The position numbers and the translations under genes were made by a program. Of a stretch of 64,000 bases of DNA, positions 61,272 through 64,000 are shown piece by piece. The DNA is taken from positions 171,326 through 235,325 of the forward strand of contig NZ_FPIR01000005.1 in the NCBI RefSeq assembly GCF_900119155.1, in the 5' to 3' direction. The notes below the pieces were generated by a model. It ran no database searches. It saw only the letters and a list, made by a program, of their open reading frames with translations, and was not told the origin of the DNA. The DNA comes from Ruminococcus sp. YE71 (GTDB taxonomy: Bacteria; Bacillota; Clostridia; Oscillospirales; Ruminococcaceae). Position 1 is the first letter of the stretch; the number at the start of each line of letters is the position of its first letter.

Positions 61272-61841
61272 ATGAAAAACAACCTGAAAAAAGTTACGGC
61301 AGGACTTCTTGCACTTTCACTGGTAACGGGCACCGTGCCTGTACAGCCGATCGCAGAGCTGTTCACAAATCAGACAGCAATCACAGCAAGCGCCGATATG
61401 GCGGGCGAGCCGTCATGGACTTCCAACTATTATTCCTTTAATGAAGCAAATTTCTTCAAATTAGGTAACAGATACTACCGTCCGTCAAGCAGCAACAAGT
61501 ACGTTCAGTACAACCATAACAATACATCAAGTTCTTCATATAAACTTGAATCGTTAGACACCTCCTCCGCTGCTTATCTGAGTGCGTCCGACGGTTGGGT
61601 ATACTTTAACAATACTTATAAGATCTGCGCTTATAATGATTCCTTCGGTACTGTTGTTGGTGTTGTAAGAGCATACGGCGCTGGTAGCACAAGCGATCCG
61701 TTGTGGTTCTACCCTGTTTATAAAGACGACTGCAACAACTATTTTGCGGTATATGACGATAAAACTATCCCCTTTAGCATAACAAGACCGGGCGATATAT
61801 TCCTGCCTAACAGCTATAATAATATATATATACTTCGATAA
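61272..61841 (+). CDS. surface protein, N-terminal part (frame breaks at an AT repeat)
   Basis: 189 residues in the present frame. Signal peptide (MKNNLKKVTAGLLALSLVTG ... cleavage probably near ASA at about 41). The following region, rich in Ser, Asn and Tyr, has no recognised domain. After ATATATATATA (61822-61832) the frame hits a stop within four codons, whereas the next frame continues sensibly (YFDNRGKNTYTGVYGENHEY). AGGAGG precedes the ATG. With one more AT unit the gene would encode about 775 residues with the part at 61867. Confidence 0.75.
   Translation: MKNNLKKVTAGLLALSLVTGTVPVQPIAELFTNQTAITASADMAGEPSWTSNYYSFNEANFFKLGNRYYRPSSSNKYVQYNHNNTSSSSYKLESLDTSSAAYLSASDGWVYFNNTYKICAYNDSFGTVVGVVRAYGAGSTSDPLWFYPVYKDDCNNYFAVYDDKTIPFSITRPGDIFLPNSYNNIYILR
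61822..61832 (+). repeat. AT dinucleotide tract at the frame break
   Basis: Five AT units plus A. Gain of one unit (2 bases) restores the full reading frame between the two halves of the surface protein. Candidate slipped-strand switch. Confidence 0.8.
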
Positions 61842-61866
61842 CAGAGGCAAGAACACTTACACCGGT

Positions 61867-63597
61867 GTGTATGGTGAAAACCATGAGTATAAAAATAATT
61901 GGTCCTACAAGTATATTGACTCTAACACAAGATTGTATCAGATCAACACACCCGTCAACGGGGACGTTGTTTTCAAGACCGATGTAAAGCACATCAATAA
62001 TGCGACATTAAACACTGATCTGACCTATAATAGGAGTTCGCAGTTCCCTGCAAACTTTGACTATCAGGTAGTAAACAATACTAAGGGTCCGCAGACTAAT
62101 ACGGGCAACTACTCTTCCACGATCGTCGGCACGGGTCAGTATTTCGGAAAGAGATCTTTCACCTGGTCGATCAAAGCTAAGACTGTCAACAACCCCACGA
62201 TCCAGCTCTCGCAGAGCTCTTTCGTTTATGACGGCACCGAAAAGAAACCCACCGTTACCGTCAAGGACGGCAATGACGTCATCCCCACGAGTGAATATTC
62301 CGTTCATTATTCCAACAATGTAAATAAGGGCACGGCAACTGTCACTATCAGCGACAACTCAGGCGGCAACTACACCCCCTCGGGAAGCACCACCTTCACC
62401 ATCACCAAGCCTGTTGCAACACCCGCAGGCACCTTTACTTCGGACGGACATACCTACAATATCTACAGCGGCACAAGCGGATTCCTTGATGTTACTGACA
62501 TCAAAGAAGGCGATGTACTGTTAAAGGGTACTAAGATCTACGGTCAGTTCTTCCTGAAAGACCCCGATCACATTTACAATGACGAAACAAAAACGGGCGG
62601 TCTGTGCGATATGCGCTACTCTAACGGAACATATCCCCTTGACCACAGCGTTAAGGTAAATCAGGCATACGGCTACGAAGACAGACCCTATATCGAGGTC
62701 GGCGTTACAAAAGAGCTTGAAGATGTTACCGGCACCAAAGTTTCCGAGTACACCGATGAAAACGGCACTCACAACGTCTATGACGGCGGTCTCGTAAGAT
62801 CCGATGCTATCGAGCTGGGCGACGTTGTCAAGGCAGGCACTACCGTTGTTAACGACGGCTACGGCTGGTTCCTCAACAAGAACAGCTGGAAAGATTATGT
62901 CCACAACCAGACCGAAGGAAACGGTCTGAAGAATATGCTGGAGTTCGGCAAAGTCTTTAACTTCAATTTTAACGGCAAGTGCATTTACCTGAACGATTTC
63001 AGAAAAGCAGAAAATCCTTTAAATAAGGTTGACATCATGTTCGCTTCCGATGTTATCGACATCTCGACTGCCGAACTTGACGAAGACACTTTCACATTCA
63101 ACGCCGATGAGCAGTTCCCCACCATCAGGGCAGGCGAGACAGAGCTTGTTAAGGACACCGATTTTACGATCGAGTCGGGCGACGCCGAGATGACCGAAGC
63201 AGGCACCTATGTCACCAACATCATAGCCACAAGTCAGGACGAAAACTACGGCAAGAAAACTGCCAATGGCGAGAGTAACAAGTACTACGGCAGCAAGGAG
63301 TTCGGCTGGTCCATCAGGGCAGAGTCGGAAGAGACCGAATATTACAGCGATCTGGGCGTATTCTGCGCGATCGAGAAGGGCAAAGATAAGAACAAGCAGA
63401 ACCAGCTGCTCTTCGAGGCGAACGATTATACGATCGGCATCTGGGATCTCAACGCTAAGACTGCGGACGCGACCAATGTTGCTCTCGGCTACAAGACTAC
63501 CACCAACTGGAACGACGCTATCAAGGACATCATTATCCTCGTAAGTGATTCCGCTGATCCCGACGATGAAGTCGATCGATTAAAAACCACGCAATAG
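61867..63597 (+). CDS. surface protein, C-terminal part (MBG/Ig-like repeats)
   Basis: 576 residues readable from a GTG at 61867, with coherent frame from 61831. It contains beta-rich Ig-like modules: FVYDGTEKKPTVTVKDGNDV through SVHYSNNVNKGTATVTISDN and NYTPSGSTTFTITKP (about 60-150), a related GYFGKRSFTWSI-type segment before it, and a second at FNADEQFPTIRAGETELVKD. No sortase, dockerin or SLH anchor is seen before the stop; the final residues (DDEVDRLKTTQ) look like a truncated end next to mobile DNA. Without its own start site it is expressed only if the AT tract shifts frame. Confidence 0.7.
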   Translation: MYGENHEYKNNWSYKYIDSNTRLYQINTPVNGDVVFKTDVKHINNATLNTDLTYNRSSQFPANFDYQVVNNTKGPQTNTGNYSSTIVGTGQYFGKRSFTWSIKAKTVNNPTIQLSQSSFVYDGTEKKPTVTVKDGNDVIPTSEYSVHYSNNVNKGTATVTISDNSGGNYTPSGSTTFTITKPVATPAGTFTSDGHTYNIYSGTSGFLDVTDIKEGDVLLKGTKIYGQFFLKDPDHIYNDETKTGGLCDMRYSNGTYPLDHSVKVNQAYGYEDRPYIEVGVTKELEDVTGTKVSEYTDENGTHNVYDGGLVRSDAIELGDVVKAGTTVVNDGYGWFLNKNSWKDYVHNQTEGNGLKNMLEFGKVFNFNFNGKCIYLNDFRKAENPLNKVDIMFASDVIDISTAELDEDTFTFNADEQFPTIRAGETELVKDTDFTIESGDAEMTEAGTYVTNIIATSQDENYGKKTANGESNKYYGSKEFGWSIRAESEETEYYSDLGVFCAIEKGKDKNKQNQLLFEANDYTIGIWDLNAKTADATNVALGYKTTTNWNDAIKDIIILVSDSADPDDEVDRLKTTQ

Positions 63598-63780
63598 CGC
63601 GGTTTGCGGGGTTCACGAAACTGGGTTGGCCCCAATTTGGCCCCACAAAAACAACAGTTGCAGAAAAGGACCCTATGTAGAATTATAAAGGAGCTGTCGC
63701 ACCATCAGCACTCCCTCTCAATATCCGCACATCAAACCCGTCAAATACAATGCTTTGTAAAATAGGCATTTTCAGCGCGC
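63598..63780. other. junction between the surface gene and the insertion sequence
   Basis: Holds AAACCACGC/GCGCGGTTT dyad (63586-63607) across the stop codon and a GGCCCCAATTTGGCCCC direct/inverted motif (about 63628-63644). Probably contains the insertion end, but no terminal repeat can be confirmed with only one end visible. No gene seen. Confidence 0.4.
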
Positions 63781-63826
63781 ACACCCCCAAGCCCTCTTCA
63801 AAAAGAGAACTCGGGGGTGTTTTGTT
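63781..63826. terminator. hairpin after the transposase gene
   Basis: ACACCCCC/GGGGGTGT outer arms with an inner CTCTT/AAGAG stem; T-rich on the plus side (TTTTGTT). Confidence 0.65.
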
Positions 63827-63835
63827 CTGTTGGTT

Positions 63836-64000
63836 TTATGCCGATTTTAGTTCAAAAAGAGATATTCCGAGTCGGTTTCCCGAGATCTTCGTAAAAAGTT
63901 TCTTTATGTTGTATGCCAGCCCGAGCAAAATGAACTCTGTTTTGATGTTGTTTTTGCCCCTGCAAAGGAATCTTCTGAAGCCGTGATCTTCTTTCAGCAC
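63836..64000 (-). CDS. DDE transposase, C-terminal fragment (IS1182-like)
   Basis: 55 residues at the end of a gene entering from the right edge on the minus strand: LKEDHGFRRFLCRGKNNIKT, then EFILLGLAYNIKKLFTKISG. FRRFLxRGKxxVKTEFxLLxLAxNxxKL is the typical C-terminus of IS1182-type transposases. The rest of the element lies outside the window. Confidence 0.8.
   Translation of the reverse strand: MLKEDHGFRRFLCRGKNNIKTEFILLGLAYNIKKLFTKISGNRLGISLFELKSA

Overview
The window looks like a chromosomal segment of an anaerobic, plant-polysaccharide-using Firmicute of the Ruminococcus/Oscillospiraceae type. The signs are a Spo0A-like regulator and a SpoIIM-like protein, DnaD and DnaC primosome genes, a CIRCE-controlled groESL operon, a THF riboswitch with an ECF folate S-component, GH43, GH36 and CE2 carbohydrate enzymes, CotH, HtrA and zinc-ribbon membrane proteins. 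Promoters are textbook sigma-A types, almost all with 17-base spacers. Species assignment is inference. No rRNA, CRISPR array or prophage was seen; there is one tRNA, and an insertion sequence enters at the right edge.

Layout: 1-6.5 kb (minus strand) holds a cut MATE transporter and a six-gene nucleobase-salvage operon (hpt, purine permease, a PRTase, uraA, upp, pentapeptide protein). 6.6-9.1 kb holds tRNA-Ala(GGC), a RadC-like/Spo0A-like pair, a lone RadC N-terminal domain and a 49-residue membrane protein. 9.1-15.6 kb has marR-glgB, a YdcF pair, a GH43 enzyme and an aegerolysin-like protein. 15.7-19.4 kb has dnaD-dnaC and four small membrane proteins. 19.4-24.8 kb has a GT-B protein and, divergent from it, a TetR-symporter-alpha-galactosidase operon with twin operators. 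24.8-36.9 kb has CotH, uvrB-lipoprotein-uvrA, an overlapping chain ending in an RluA enzyme, then PHP and TSCPD proteins. 37-43 kb has folT with its THF riboswitch, pfkA, a zinc-ribbon/PASTA pseudokinase, a zinc-ribbon membrane protein and a short LysR protein. 43-50.8 kb has a CE2 esterase, proC, a SpoIIM-like protein, HIT, YesL, a P-loop kinase, ahcY and RNase H. 51-57.2 kb has htrA with a two-component system, then groESL. 57.3-61 kb has a membrane diguanylate cyclase overlapping a solute-binding lipoprotein, then an HD protein. 61-64 kb has a surface protein with a structured leader, split at an AT repeat, and a DDE transposase C-terminus resembling IS1182-type elements.

Three things stand out. 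First, a family of dispersed, palindromic, MITE-like intergenic elements, two of which carry an expanded 19-bp tandem repeat at the same internal site. Second, a solute-binding protein translationally coupled to a GGDEF receptor with no permease, which suggests ligand-to-c-di-GMP signalling. Third, several genes interrupted at simple repeats or by an in-frame UGA, which could be phase variation, recoding, decay or assembly error.
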